NCBI GenBank assembly: GCA_963783855.1
Contig: CAWAPE010000003.1
Span: 186,001-250,000, forward strand
Length of the DNA stretch: 64,000 bases
Direction: 5' to 3'
Origin: JAKAGZ01 sp963783855
GTDB lineage: Bacteria > Bacteroidota > Ignavibacteria > Ignavibacteriales > Ignavibacteriaceae
Position numbers and translations under genes: made by a program. Below the pieces are notes generated by a model that saw only the letters and a program-made list of their open reading frames with translations, ran no database searches and was not told where the DNA came from. This document shows, piece after piece, positions 32,659 to 41,871 of the stretch. Position 1 is the first letter of the stretch; each line of letters opens with the position of its first letter.

Positions 32659-34755
32659 ATGGCAAATAAGATAAACATAGATAATGTTCGTAACATTGGT
32701 ATAATGGCCCATATTGATGCCGGTAAAACTACAACTACAGAACGTATTCTGTTTTACACCGGTAAACTACATAGACTTGGTGAAGTGCATGATGGTGCTG
32801 CTACAATGGATTGGATGGAACAGGAAAAAGAACGTGGTATTACAATTACAAGTGCCGCCACAACATGTTTCTGGGATAATCATCAGATAAATATTATTGA
32901 TACTCCCGGACACGTTGATTTTACTGTTGAAGTTGAAAGATCATTAAGAGTATTGGACGGAGCTGTTGCTCTCTTTTGTGCTGTTGGTGGCGTTGAACCA
33001 CAATCAGAAACAGTTTGGAGACAGGCAGATAAATACAAAGTTCCTAGAATTGCTTTTGTTAATAAAATGGACAGGACGGGCGCCGATTTCTACCATGCTG
33101 TAGAAATGATGAGAGAAAGACTTGGCGCTAACGCAATTCCACTTAATCTTCCAATTGGTGAAGGTGATATTTTTACAGGAGTAATTGATTTAATTACTTT
33201 CAAAGCGAGAATGTTTCACGAAGAAACTTTCGGCGCTACTTTTGATGATATTGATATTCCAGATGATTTAATGGAACTAGCTAAAAAGTACAGAACAGAA
33301 ATGCTTGAAGCAGTTTCTGAAGTAGATGATACTTTGCTAGAAAAATATCTGGATGGAAAAGAAATTACCGAAGAGGAAATTAAAAGAGTATTAAGAGTAG
33401 CTACTATTGATTTGAAAATTGTGCCGGTTCTTTGTGGATCAGCATTTAAGAATAAAGGTGTTCAGAGGTTGCTGGATTCTGTTGTTGATTTCTTACCTGC
33501 ACCAAAGGATTTCAAAGAAATTGAAGCGCACCATGTCGGGATGAACGACATTATTAAAAGAAAAATTGATGAAAATGAAAAGTTTACTGCTTTGGCTTTC
33601 AAAATTATGACTGATCCATTTGTTGGTAAACTTACATTCTTTAGAGTTTATTCAGGCACATTAAAATCAGGTTCTTATATCTACAATTCTGTTAGTGGTA
33701 AAAAAGAAAGAATCAGCAGGCTTCTCCAGATGCACGCAAATCACAGAGAAGAAGTTGATGAAGTAAGAGCCGGTGATATTGCTGCTGCTGTTGGATTAAA
33801 GTTTACAAAAACAGGTGATACTCTTTGTACTGAAGATGATCCTGTAATGATGGAAAAAATAGTTTTCCCGGAACCTGTTATACAGATTGCTATCGAACCA
33901 AAAACGAAAGCTGATCAGGATAAATTATCTGAGTCACTGGTTAAATTATCTGACGAGGATCCTACTTTCAGAATTAAAGTAGATGAAGAAACCGGGCAGA
34001 CTCTTATCAGCGGAATGGGTGAACTTCACCTGGAAATTCTCGTTGACAGGATGAAAAGAGAATTTAAAGTAGAAGCAAATGTTGGTAAACCACAGGTTGC
34101 TTACAGAGAAACTATTACCCAAACAGTACAGGCTGAGGGTAAGTTTGTTAAACAATCTGGTGGCCGTGGAAAATTTGGTCACGTATGGATTGAACTTGGT
34201 CCTAACGAAACCGGTAAAGGATTTGAATTTGAAAATGCAATTGTTGGCGGTGTAGTGCCAAAAGAATATATACCTGCTGTCTCTGCAGGAATACAGGATT
34301 CGCTAAAAAATGGTGTAGTCGCTGGGTTCCCTGTAGTAGATGTTAAAGCAAAACTTTATGATGGATCATATCACGATGTGGATTCTGATGAAATATCATT
34401 TAAAGTTGCAGGTTCTATGGCTTTTAAAGCCGGAGCTAAAAAAGCAAAACCAATACTTCTAGAACCAATAATGGATGTTGAGGTTGTAACTCCGGAAGAA
34501 TATCTGGGCGACGTAATGGGTGATCTTAATTCACGTCGCGGTAAGATTGAAGGATTTTCAGCAAGGAAAGATGCACAGGTTATTAAATCGACTGTTCCTC
34601 TATCAGAGATGTTCGGTTATGCAACCGTGCTCAGATCGATGACACAAGGAAGGGCAATATACACTATGCAGTTCCTTCATTATGCGGAAGTTCCTAAATC
34701 AATTGCTGAAGAAATTGCTGAAAAAACCGGTAGTAAATCAACTACACACGCGTAA
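32659..34755 (+). CDS. fusA: Elongation factor G
   Basis: The translocase GTPase, 698 residues. The P-loop region MAHIDAGKTTTTERIL, switch II DTPGHVDFTVEVERSLRVLD and NKMDRTGADF are intact. Domains II-V follow (GELHLEILVDRMKREF, SRRGKIEGF). Single copy in this window and the normal position in the str operon. Confidence 0.97.
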   Translation: MANKINIDNVRNIGIMAHIDAGKTTTTERILFYTGKLHRLGEVHDGAATMDWMEQEKERGITITSAATTCFWDNHQINIIDTPGHVDFTVEVERSLRVLDGAVALFCAVGGVEPQSETVWRQADKYKVPRIAFVNKMDRTGADFYHAVEMMRERLGANAIPLNLPIGEGDIFTGVIDLITFKARMFHEETFGATFDDIDIPDDLMELAKKYRTEMLEAVSEVDDTLLEKYLDGKEITEEEIKRVLRVATIDLKIVPVLCGSAFKNKGVQRLLDSVVDFLPAPKDFKEIEAHHVGMNDIIKRKIDENEKFTALAFKIMTDPFVGKLTFFRVYSGTLKSGSYIYNSVSGKKERISRLLQMHANHREEVDEVRAGDIAAAVGLKFTKTGDTLCTEDDPVMMEKIVFPEPVIQIAIEPKTKADQDKLSESLVKLSDEDPTFRIKVDEETGQTLISGMGELHLEILVDRMKREFKVEANVGKPQVAYRETITQTVQAEGKFVKQSGGRGKFGHVWIELGPNETGKGFEFENAIVGGVVPKEYIPAVSAGIQDSLKNGVVAGFPVVDVKAKLYDGSYHDVDSDEISFKVAGSMAFKAGAKKAKPILLEPIMDVEVVTPEEYLGDVMGDLNSRRGKIEGFSARKDAQVIKSTVPLSEMFGYATVLRSMTQGRAIYTMQFLHYAEVPKSIAEEIAEKTGSKSTTHA

Positions 34756-34796
34756 AGAGTATTTTTAATAAATAAATTTTAAAGGAGATAAATAAG

Positions 34797-36002
34797 ATGG
34801 CAAAAGCAAAATTTGATAGGAGTAAGCCTCACGTTAACGTAGGTACAATTGGTCACGTGGATCATGGTAAAACTACATTAACAGCTGCCATCACTATGGC
34901 TCTCTCATCCAAGGGTTTATCAGAACAAAGAACTTTTGATAGTATTGATAATGCCCCTGAAGAAAGAGAAAGAGGTATTACCATTGCAACAGCACACGTT
35001 GAATATTCTACAGAAAACAGACATTATGCACACGTTGACTGTCCTGGTCACGCCGATTATGTTAAAAACATGATCACTGGCGCTGCCCAGATGGACGGTG
35101 CTATACTTGTTGTTGCTGCAACTGATGGTCCGATGCCTCAGACAAGAGAGCACATCCTCCTTGCACGTCAGGTTGGTGTACCAAAAATTGTTGTATTCAT
35201 GAACAAAGTTGACATGGTTGACGATCCTGAATTACTTGAACTTGTTGAAGTTGAATTAAGAGACTTATTAACCGAATATGAATTTCCGGGTGAAGAAACT
35301 CCGATAATTCAGGGTTCAGCATTAAAAGCTCTTGAAGCTGCAAGTTCAAATGCACCTGATGATGATCCAAGATTACAGTGTATCTGGGATCTTATGAAAG
35401 CAGTCGATGAATATATTCCTGTACCTGAAAGGGATGCAGACAAACCATTCCTGATGCCGGTTGAGGATGTTTTCTCAATTACTGGTCGTGGAACGGTTGC
35501 TACAGGTAGAGTTGAAAGAGGCCAGGTAAAAATTCAGGAAGAAGTTGAACTTATCGGACTCGGACTTCACAAGAAAACAGTTGTTACAGGTATCGAGATG
35601 TTCAGAAAAGAACTCGACACAGCTATGGCTGGTGACAACGCAGGTATACTCTTAAGAGGTATTGAAAAAACAGAAATCGAAAGAGGAATGGTTCTGGCTA
35701 AAACAGGAACAATTACTCCTCACAAGAAATTTGAAGGCGAAGTTTATATCCTTTCAAAAGATGAAGGTGGACGTCATACACCTTTCTTTAACGGATACAG
35801 ACCTCAGTTCTATTTCAGAACAACTGACGTAACTGGTGTTGCTACACTGCCGTCAGGAACTGAAATGGTTATGCCTGGCGATAACATAAAACTCAGTGTT
35901 GAGCTGATTGGAGAAATCGCTATGGAAGAAGGCTTACGTTTCGCTATCCGTGAAGGCGGTAGAACTGTAGGCTCAGGTGTTGTAACTAAGATTATTGAAT
36001 AA
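34797..36002 (+). CDS. tuf: Elongation factor Tu
   Basis: Delivers aminoacyl-tRNA to the ribosome. The 401-residue protein has GHVDHGKTTLTAAIT, DCPGHADYVKNMITGAAQMD, NKVDMVDD and the C-terminal barrels. AAAGGAGA lies before the ATG. A terminator follows closely, as expected for a highly expressed gene at the operon end. Confidence 0.97.
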   Translation: MAKAKFDRSKPHVNVGTIGHVDHGKTTLTAAITMALSSKGLSEQRTFDSIDNAPEERERGITIATAHVEYSTENRHYAHVDCPGHADYVKNMITGAAQMDGAILVVAATDGPMPQTREHILLARQVGVPKIVVFMNKVDMVDDPELLELVEVELRDLLTEYEFPGEETPIIQGSALKALEAASSNAPDDDPRLQCIWDLMKAVDEYIPVPERDADKPFLMPVEDVFSITGRGTVATGRVERGQVKIQEEVELIGLGLHKKTVVTGIEMFRKELDTAMAGDNAGILLRGIEKTEIERGMVLAKTGTITPHKKFEGEVYILSKDEGGRHTPFFNGYRPQFYFRTTDVTGVATLPSGTEMVMPGDNIKLSVELIGEIAMEEGLRFAIREGGRTVGSGVVTKIIE

Positions 36003-36020
36003 AATGAAAGTATAGATCGT

Positions 36021-36046
36021 AAAGGGAGTCCAGCGACTCCCTTTTC
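36021..36046 (+). terminator. Terminator/attenuator between tuf and rpsJ
   Basis: A 10-bp perfect stem (AAAGGGAGTC / GACTCCCTTT) with a CAGC loop and a short T tract. It separates the str and S10 operons. Confidence 0.75.
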
Positions 36047-36077
36047 GTGTCTAATAATTAAAAGGAGTATCTTAAAA

Positions 36078-36386
36078 GTGGCTGGTCAAAAGATAAGAAT
36101 AAAACTGAAATCGTACGATCATATTTTGATTGATAAGTCTACTGAAAAAATAATTAAAACAGTAAGAAGTACTGGAGCGGTAGTGTCCGGTCCAATTCCG
36201 CTTCCTACAAAAAGAACGCTTTATACGGTTTTAAGATCTCCGCACGTGGATAAAAAATCACGTGAGCAGTTTGAAACAAGAGCACATAAAAGAATTATTG
36301 ATATACATAATTCAAATAATAAAACCGTCGATTCTCTAAGTAAATTAGATATTCCGGCGGGTGTTGATATTGAGATTAAGCTTTAA
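36078..36386 (+). CDS. rpsJ: 30S ribosomal protein S10
   Basis: 30S head protein and NusG/NusB partner (NusE). It has 102 residues with IRIKLKSYDHILIDKS and TKRTLYTVLRSPHVDKKSR. GTG start behind AAAGGAG. First gene of the S10-spc-alpha run. Confidence 0.97.
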   Translation: MAGQKIRIKLKSYDHILIDKSTEKIIKTVRSTGAVVSGPIPLPTKRTLYTVLRSPHVDKKSREQFETRAHKRIIDIHNSNNKTVDSLSKLDIPAGVDIEIKL

Positions 36387-36403
36387 TGAATTTGGGAGCA
36401 AAG

Positions 36404-37027
36404 ATGTCTGGCATCATCGGTAAAAAATTAGGAATGTCGAGTGTATTTAACGAACAGGGTGATTTAATACCTGTTACCGTTATTCAGGCAGGTCCTTGCA
36501 AAGTTGTTTCTGTCAGGACAAAAGACAAAGACGGTTACAATGCACTACAGTTGGGTTTTGGAGAAAGGAAAGAAAAAAATGTAAGCAAGCCGATTAAAGG
36601 GCAGTACAAAAAATCTAAATTATCTCCCGCAGCTTTATTAAAAGAGTTTAGATTTCCTGACGATTCTGAACTGAAAATTGGTGACGAAATTAAGGCAGAC
36701 TTCTTTATTGAAGGTGAAAGCATTAAAGTTCGTTCAAAAAGTATTGGTAAAGGTTTTCAGGGTGTTATGAAAAGACATGGTTTCGCTGGAGTAGGTGGAA
36801 CAACACATGGTCAGAGTGATCGTTTAAGAGCACCGGGTTCAATCGGATCAAGTTCTTATCCTTCAAGAGTTTTTAAGGGTATGAGAATGGCAGGAAGAAC
36901 AGGGCATAGAAATGTCACCATTTCTAATCTTAAAGTAATTAAAATAATTCCGGAACAGAATTTAATTCTTGTAAAGGGTGCTGTTCCCGGCTCTGTAAAT
37001 TCTTATGTAGAATTGATAAAAAAGTAA
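36404..37027 (+). CDS. rplC: 50S ribosomal protein L3
   Basis: L3 lies near the peptidyl transferase centre. The family sequence starts MSGIIGKKLGM at ATG 36404, which has GGGAG just upstream. An in-frame ATG at 36386 overlaps the rpsJ stop but would add six unconserved residues over that binding site. It has FQGVMKRHGFAG and HRAPGSIG-like (RLRAPGSIGSS) motifs. Confidence 0.95.
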   Translation: MSGIIGKKLGMSSVFNEQGDLIPVTVIQAGPCKVVSVRTKDKDGYNALQLGFGERKEKNVSKPIKGQYKKSKLSPAALLKEFRFPDDSELKIGDEIKADFFIEGESIKVRSKSIGKGFQGVMKRHGFAGVGGTTHGQSDRLRAPGSIGSSSYPSRVFKGMRMAGRTGHRNVTISNLKVIKIIPEQNLILVKGAVPGSVNSYVELIKK

Positions 37028-37039
37028 TTTGGCAAAAAA

Positions 37040-37687
37040 ATGAAATTTGATATTTATAATATAGACGGCAAAACATCAGGAAAGCAGATAGAACTTTCCG
37101 ATAACATTTTTGGTGTTGAGCCAAATGACCACGCTATTTACCTGTCGGTAAAAGCTTACCAGGCTAACCAGAGACAGGGTACAAGTAAGTCTAAGGAAAG
37201 AGGCGAAGTAAGAGGTGGCGGTAAAAAACCATGGAAACAGAAAGGTCGTGGCGGTGCTCGTGCGGGTACTATAAGATCTCCATTATGGGTTGGCGGTGGA
37301 ACTATCTTTGGACCAAAGCCAAGAGATTACAGACAGGATTTGCCAAAAAAACTTAAAAAACTGGCAAAAAAATCAGCACTTAGCTACAAAGTAAAAGACG
37401 AACAGCTGGTTGTAATTGAAGACTTTAATTTTGAAAATCCTAAGACAAAAGAATTTAAAGGCTTTCTTGATTCATTAAAATTATCAGGTAAAAAAGTATT
37501 ATTGCTTACTAACGGTTACAACGAAGTAGTTTATAAGTCAGGAAGAAATATTCCTAAAGTTAAAATACTTGAAGCAGCAAAAGCTTCAACTTATGATATT
37601 CTTAATAACCAGGTTTTGGTTTTACAAGCTGGTGCAGTTGATATTATCAGCAAGACATTTGAAAATAAAGCAGAGGCAGTGAACTGA
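37040..37687 (+). CDS. rplD: 50S ribosomal protein L4
   Basis: Its loop lines the peptide exit tunnel. The 215-residue protein has the extended loop RGGGKKPWKQKGRGGARAGT. It is followed after 1 base by rplW. Confidence 0.96.
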   Translation: MKFDIYNIDGKTSGKQIELSDNIFGVEPNDHAIYLSVKAYQANQRQGTSKSKERGEVRGGGKKPWKQKGRGGARAGTIRSPLWVGGGTIFGPKPRDYRQDLPKKLKKLAKKSALSYKVKDEQLVVIEDFNFENPKTKEFKGFLDSLKLSGKKVLLLTNGYNEVVYKSGRNIPKVKILEAAKASTYDILNNQVLVLQAGAVDIISKTFENKAEAVN

Positions 37688-37688
37688 G

Positions 37689-37982
37689 ATGCATGATATT
37701 TTAATAAAACCATTGATAACTGAAAAGATGACAAATCTTTCAGCATCTCAAGGAAAATATGGATTTTTAGTTAATCCTAAATCTAACAAAGTTGAAATTG
37801 CTAAAGCAATTGAAAAAAAGTTTAACGTACATGTTACAGGTGTAAAAACCATAAATCATAAAGGGAAATCTAAAACTCAATTTAGAAAAAGCGGAAGATT
37901 TGTGGGTAAAACACCAGCATTTAAGAAAGCAATTATTACCCTGAAAGAGGGTGATACAATTGAATTATTCGAACAAGTTTAG
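37689..37982 (+). CDS. rplW: 50S ribosomal protein L23
   Basis: L23 sits at the tunnel exit and docks trigger factor and SRP. It has 97 residues with ILIKPLITEKMT and YGFLVNPKSNKVEIAKAIEK. Length normal; the ATG is 1 base past the rplD stop. Confidence 0.96.
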   Translation: MHDILIKPLITEKMTNLSASQGKYGFLVNPKSNKVEIAKAIEKKFNVHVTGVKTINHKGKSKTQFRKSGRFVGKTPAFKKAIITLKEGDTIELFEQV

Positions 37983-38004
37983 TTTTTGACAACAGGATTT
38001 TGTA

Positions 38005-38835
38005 ATGGCAATTAAAAAATTAAGACCGATGACACCAGGAACGAGATTTATGTCGAAGTCATCTTTCGATGAAATCACGAAAGATACTCCTGAAAAATCT
38101 CTTACTACTTCTTTAAGGAAGTCCGGCGGTAGAAACAATAAAGGTAGAACTACCTCTAGATTTATAGGCGGCGGTCATAAAAGAAGATACCGTGTAATAG
38201 ATTTTAAGCGTGATAAAAAAGGTGTACCTGGAAAAGTATTCTCTATTGAATATGATCCAAACAGAACTTGTAGAATAGCTTTATTACACTACGCAGATGG
38301 TGAAAAAAGATATATTCTGGCTCCTGATGGTCTGAAGGTTGGTAGTACAGTTGTTTCAGGAAGCGGCAGTGAAATTAATATAGGTAATGCACTTCCATTG
38401 AAGGAAATGCCTTTAGGAAGTTTCATTCATAATGTTGAATTGAAAGTAGGAAAAGGCGGACAACTTGGAAGAAGTGCAGGAACTGCTTTACAGGTACTTG
38501 CTAAAGAAGGTGAATACGCACAGTTGAAAATGCCTTCAGGTGAAGTTAGAATGGTTCGTCTTGAATGTATGGCAACTTACGGTACAGTTGGTAATTCCGA
38601 GCAGGAAAATATCAGCTGGGGTAAAGCCGGTAGAATGCGTTGGAAAGGCAAAAGACCTCATGTTAGAGGCGTAGTAATGAACCCGGTCGATCACCCTATG
38701 GGTGGTGGTGAAGGTAAAACTTCTGGTGGCGGACATCCTGTTTCACCATGGGGACAAAAAGCGAAAGGATTGAAAACCAGAAAGCATAAAAAAGAATCTA
38801 ACAAATTTATTATAAAAAGACGCAATAAGAAGTAG
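38005..38835 (+). CDS. rplB: 50S ribosomal protein L2
   Basis: A core 23S-binding protein next to the peptidyl transferase centre. It has 276 residues. GRNNKGRTTSRFIGGGHKRR and the C-terminal MNPVDHPMGGGEGKTSGGGH stretch with its conserved His are intact. Confidence 0.97.
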   Translation: MAIKKLRPMTPGTRFMSKSSFDEITKDTPEKSLTTSLRKSGGRNNKGRTTSRFIGGGHKRRYRVIDFKRDKKGVPGKVFSIEYDPNRTCRIALLHYADGEKRYILAPDGLKVGSTVVSGSGSEINIGNALPLKEMPLGSFIHNVELKVGKGGQLGRSAGTALQVLAKEGEYAQLKMPSGEVRMVRLECMATYGTVGNSEQENISWGKAGRMRWKGKRPHVRGVVMNPVDHPMGGGEGKTSGGGHPVSPWGQKAKGLKTRKHKKESNKFIIKRRNKK

Positions 38836-38844
38836 AGAGTAATT

Positions 38845-39126
38845 ATGCCAAGATCGATAAAAAAGGGACCCTTTGTTGACTATAAATTAGAAGAGAAAAT
38901 TAATAAGCTGAACGAAACCAACCAGAAAAAGATCGTTAAAACCTGGTCACGTTCATCTACTATAATTCCTGATTTTGTTGGTCATACAATCGCAGTTCAC
39001 AATGGAAACAAGATGATTCCTGTTTATGTAACTGAAAATATGGTTGGTCATAAACTGGGAGAATTTGCTCCTACTAGAATATTCAGAGGACATCCTGGGA
39101 CAAAAGCTGAAAAAGCATCGAAATAA
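38845..39126 (+). CDS. rpsS: 30S ribosomal protein S19
   Basis: 30S head protein at the intersubunit bridge. It has 93 residues, starting MPRSIKKGPFVDYKL, with TWSRSSTIIPDFVGHTIAVH. It starts 10 bases after rplB with a GAGAG site. Confidence 0.97.
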   Translation: MPRSIKKGPFVDYKLEEKINKLNETNQKKIVKTWSRSSTIIPDFVGHTIAVHNGNKMIPVYVTENMVGHKLGEFAPTRIFRGHPGTKAEKASK

Positions 39127-39157
39127 GAAGCTAATTTTAATAAGGATTTTTTGAAAA

Positions 39158-39502
39158 ATGGAAGCTAGAGCAATACATAAATTTATTCCTTCATCGCCAA
39201 GAAAAATGAGACTGGTGATTGATATGATTCGCGGTATGTCCGTTGAAAAGGCGATTGAAACATTACACTTTCATACAAAACACTCATCAAAAGATGCAGA
39301 AAAAGTTTTGAGATCAGCTATAGCTAATCTTATGAATAAAGATGAGAATGCAAAAGTAGATCCGGCTGATGTTTTTGTAAAAGAAGCATTTGTAGATCAG
39401 GGTCCAACATTAAAAAGAATTTCAGCAGCCCCGATGGGCCGTGCGTATCAAATTAGAAAAAGATCTTGTCATTTAACTATAGTTGTTGCAACTAGGGCAT
39501 AA
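39158..39502 (+). CDS. rplV: 50S ribosomal protein L22
   Basis: Its hairpin loop forms part of the exit tunnel constriction. The 114-residue protein has SPRKMRLVIDMIRGMSVEKA and the loop RISAAPMGRAYQIRKRSCHL. Confidence 0.96.
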   Translation: MEARAIHKFIPSSPRKMRLVIDMIRGMSVEKAIETLHFHTKHSSKDAEKVLRSAIANLMNKDENAKVDPADVFVKEAFVDQGPTLKRISAAPMGRAYQIRKRSCHLTIVVATRA

Positions 39503-39519
39503 TTTAGGAGGTTATTTCT

Positions 39520-40161
39520 TTGGGACAGAAAACACATCCGGTAGGATTTAGAGTTGGTGTAATAAGAGGCTGGGACTCTAACTGGTATGAAAATAAAAGC
39601 TATGCAGGTAAACTGAAAGAAGATGTAAAGCTTAGAGATTATGTTAGAAACAGACTTAAAAAAGCCGGTATCTCAAGAATTATAATTGATAGAACTTCAA
39701 AGAATATTATTCTTACAATACATACTTCAAGACCAGGCGTTGTAATTGGTAAGAGCGGTAAAGAAATAACACAGCTTGAACAAGAATTAAAACAGATTAC
39801 AGATAAAGAAGTTAAAGTTCAGATTTCAGAAATTAAAAGACCAGAACTTGATGCTTATTTAGTTGCTGAAAATATTGCAAATCAGCTTGCTGGAAGAGTT
39901 TCTTTCAGAAGAGCAATGAAAATGGCAATCACTGCTGGCATGAGAATGGGTGCTGAAGGTATTAGAATTATGTGCTCAGGACGTTTGGGCGGAGCCGAAA
40001 TGGCAAGAACCGAACAGTACAAACAGGGCAGAATTCCTCTGCATACTATTCGTGCGGATATAGATTATGCTAATGGTAGATCAGAAACCGTTTACGGCTC
40101 AATCGGAGTTAAAGTGTGGATTTGCCGTGGTGAGATATTAGGAAAAAGAGTTACTGAATAA
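39520..40161 (+). CDS. rpsC: 30S ribosomal protein S3
   Basis: Lines the mRNA entry channel. It has 213 residues with the KH domain motif VVIGKSGKEI and the C-terminal RLGGAEMARTEQYKQGRIPL. It starts at TTG 39520 behind a near-perfect TAGGAGGT site, which fixes this start. Confidence 0.97.
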   Translation: MGQKTHPVGFRVGVIRGWDSNWYENKSYAGKLKEDVKLRDYVRNRLKKAGISRIIIDRTSKNIILTIHTSRPGVVIGKSGKEITQLEQELKQITDKEVKVQISEIKRPELDAYLVAENIANQLAGRVSFRRAMKMAITAGMRMGAEGIRIMCSGRLGGAEMARTEQYKQGRIPLHTIRADIDYANGRSETVYGSIGVKVWICRGEILGKRVTE

Positions 40162-40182
40162 ATTTCCGGGAGATTTTAGATC

Positions 40183-40599
40183 ATGTTAATGCCAAAGAGA
40201 GTAAAGTTTAGAAAATCGCAACGCGGAAGAATGGCTGGTAAAGCTAAAAGAGGAAGCTCTGTAGCTTTTGGTGATTTTGGATTAAAGGCTTTGGAACCAC
40301 ACTGGATCACAAGCCGCCAGATTGAAGCTTGCCGTGTTTCTCTTTCAAGAAAAATGAAAAGAGACGGTAAAGTTTGGATAAGAATATTTCCGGATAAACC
40401 AGTTTCTAAAAAACCTCTTGAAACAAGAATGGGTAAAGGTAAAGGCGCGCCGGAATTTTGGGTTTGCGTTGTAAAACCTGGCCGCGTGTTGTTTGAAGTT
40501 TCCGGAGTATCCAAAGAATTAGCTTATGAGGCGCTAAAAAGTTGTGGATATAAATTGCCAATTAAAACTAAAGTAGTTTCAAGACCTGATTTTGAATAA
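40183..40599 (+). CDS. rplP: 50S ribosomal protein L16
   Basis: Contacts A-site tRNA. The 138-residue protein starts MLMPKRVKFRKSQRGRMAG, which aligns with the family's MLxPKR start, so ATG 40183 is preferred over the ATG two codons later. GKGKGAPEFWVCVVKPGRVL is diagnostic. Confidence 0.97.
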   Translation: MLMPKRVKFRKSQRGRMAGKAKRGSSVAFGDFGLKALEPHWITSRQIEACRVSLSRKMKRDGKVWIRIFPDKPVSKKPLETRMGKGKGAPEFWVCVVKPGRVLFEVSGVSKELAYEALKSCGYKLPIKTKVVSRPDFE

Positions 40600-40619
40600 G
40601 CTTATTTAGGAAAGTAAAA

Positions 40620-40856
40620 ATGAAAATTCACGAAATAAAAGAAATGAAGACGGACGAGCTGGAAAAGCTGCTAAATGATGAAGAAAAAAATATGATTGAT
40701 CTTCGTTTTTCTCATCAATTAAAGCAGTTAACTAATACCGGTAAATTAAGTCTTGCAAAAAAAGATATTGCCAGGATGAAAACAGTTTTAAATGAAAGAA
40801 AATTGGCAGAAAAAAATGTTGCCAATACTGATAATAAAGAAGGAGCTGGTGCTTAA
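40620..40856 (+). CDS. rpmC: 50S ribosomal protein L29
   Basis: A small helical protein near the tunnel exit. It has 78 residues with LRFSHQLKQLTNTGKL and KKDIARMKTVL. It has a short Ala/Asn-rich C-terminal extension. rpsQ begins 2 bases later. Confidence 0.95.
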   Translation: MKIHEIKEMKTDELEKLLNDEEKNMIDLRFSHQLKQLTNTGKLSLAKKDIARMKTVLNERKLAEKNVANTDNKEGAGA

Positions 40857-40858
40857 TT

Positions 40859-41116
40859 ATGTTAGAACGTACATTAAGAAAAACAAGAATCGGTGTAGTT
40901 GTCAGTAACAAAATGGATAAAACAATTACGGTATCTATAGAAAGAAGAGTATCGCACCCGATTTATAAAAAATATTATAAGAAAACCACCAAGCTCAAAG
41001 CTCACGATGAGAAAAGCGAATGTAAAATCGGGGACAAAGTAAAAATTATGGAAACACGGCCATTGAGCAAAATGAAAAGATGGCGTTTAGTTCAAATTGT
41101 AGAAAAAGCCAAGTAG
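40859..41116 (+). CDS. rpsQ: 30S ribosomal protein S17
   Basis: Early 16S-binding protein with an OB fold. It has 85 residues with IGVVVSNKMDKTITVSIERR and HDEKSECKIGDKVKIMETRP. AAGGAG lies inside the end of rpmC. Confidence 0.96.
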   Translation: MLERTLRKTRIGVVVSNKMDKTITVSIERRVSHPIYKKYYKKTTKLKAHDEKSECKIGDKVKIMETRPLSKMKRWRLVQIVEKAK

Positions 41117-41133
41117 AATAGGAGTTATGTAAA

Positions 41134-41502
41134 ATGATCCAGGAAGAAACGAATTTAGTGGTTGCCGATAACTCTGGCGCTAAAAAAGTAAGATGTATTA
41201 GAGTACTTGGCGGTAGCGGAAGGCAATACGCAAGCTTGGGCGATTTAGTTGTTGTTTCAGTTAAAGCTGCTATACCAAACGGAACAGTAAAAAAAGGTGA
41301 AGTTTCCAGAGCAGTAATTGTAAGAACCAGAAAGGAAGTAAGACGTAAAGACGGATCTTACATACGGTTTGATGAAAACGCAGCTGTTTTAATCAGCAAT
41401 CTGAATGAACCAAAAGGTACACGTATTTTTGGACCGGTTGCAAGAGAATTGCGGGACAAACAGTTCATGAAAATAGTTTCTTTAGCACCTGAAGTATTAT
41501 AA
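41134..41502 (+). CDS. rplN: 50S ribosomal protein L14
   Basis: Forms an intersubunit bridge. It has 122 residues: MIQEETNLVVADNSGAKKVR, RRKDGSYIRFDENAAVLI and KGTRIFGPVARELRD. TAGGAG precedes the ATG. Confidence 0.97.
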   Translation: MIQEETNLVVADNSGAKKVRCIRVLGGSGRQYASLGDLVVVSVKAAIPNGTVKKGEVSRAVIVRTRKEVRRKDGSYIRFDENAAVLISNLNEPKGTRIFGPVARELRDKQFMKIVSLAPEVL

Positions 41503-41512
41503 GGTTTAAGTA

Positions 41513-41836
41513 ATGAAAATTCGTAAAAATGACAATGTAATGGTAATTGCCGGTAACGATACCGGAAAAACTGGTAAGGTTTTAAAAGTGTTCCCTAAGG
41601 AAAACAGGCTGATTATTGAAGGAATTAACCTGAGAAAGAGACACACTAAACCAAGTCAAAATAATCCACAGGGTGGAATTTTAGAAAAAGAAGCTCCAAT
41701 AAATATTTCAAATGTTATGCTTCTTGATCCAAAATCAAATGAGCCAACAAGGGTTGGTGCACAGATTATTCTTGACGAAAAAACCGGCAAAAAGAAAAGA
41801 GCACGCGTTAGTAAGATTAGCGGTGAAATGATATAA
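41513..41836 (+). CDS. rplX: 50S ribosomal protein L24
   Basis: Assembly-initiating 23S-binding protein with a KOW motif (NDNVMVIAGNDTGKTGKVLK). It has 107 residues. It begins 10 bases after rplN. Confidence 0.96.
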   Translation: MKIRKNDNVMVIAGNDTGKTGKVLKVFPKENRLIIEGINLRKRHTKPSQNNPQGGILEKEAPINISNVMLLDPKSNEPTRVGAQIILDEKTGKKKRARVSKISGEMI

Positions 41837-41871
41837 TTCTAATAAATTATTTACTCAAGGTTTGACAGAAA

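Noticed and set aside
36386..36403. ATG 36386 as the start of rplC
   Set aside because: ATG 36404 has a GGGAG site and gives the normal L3 N-terminus.
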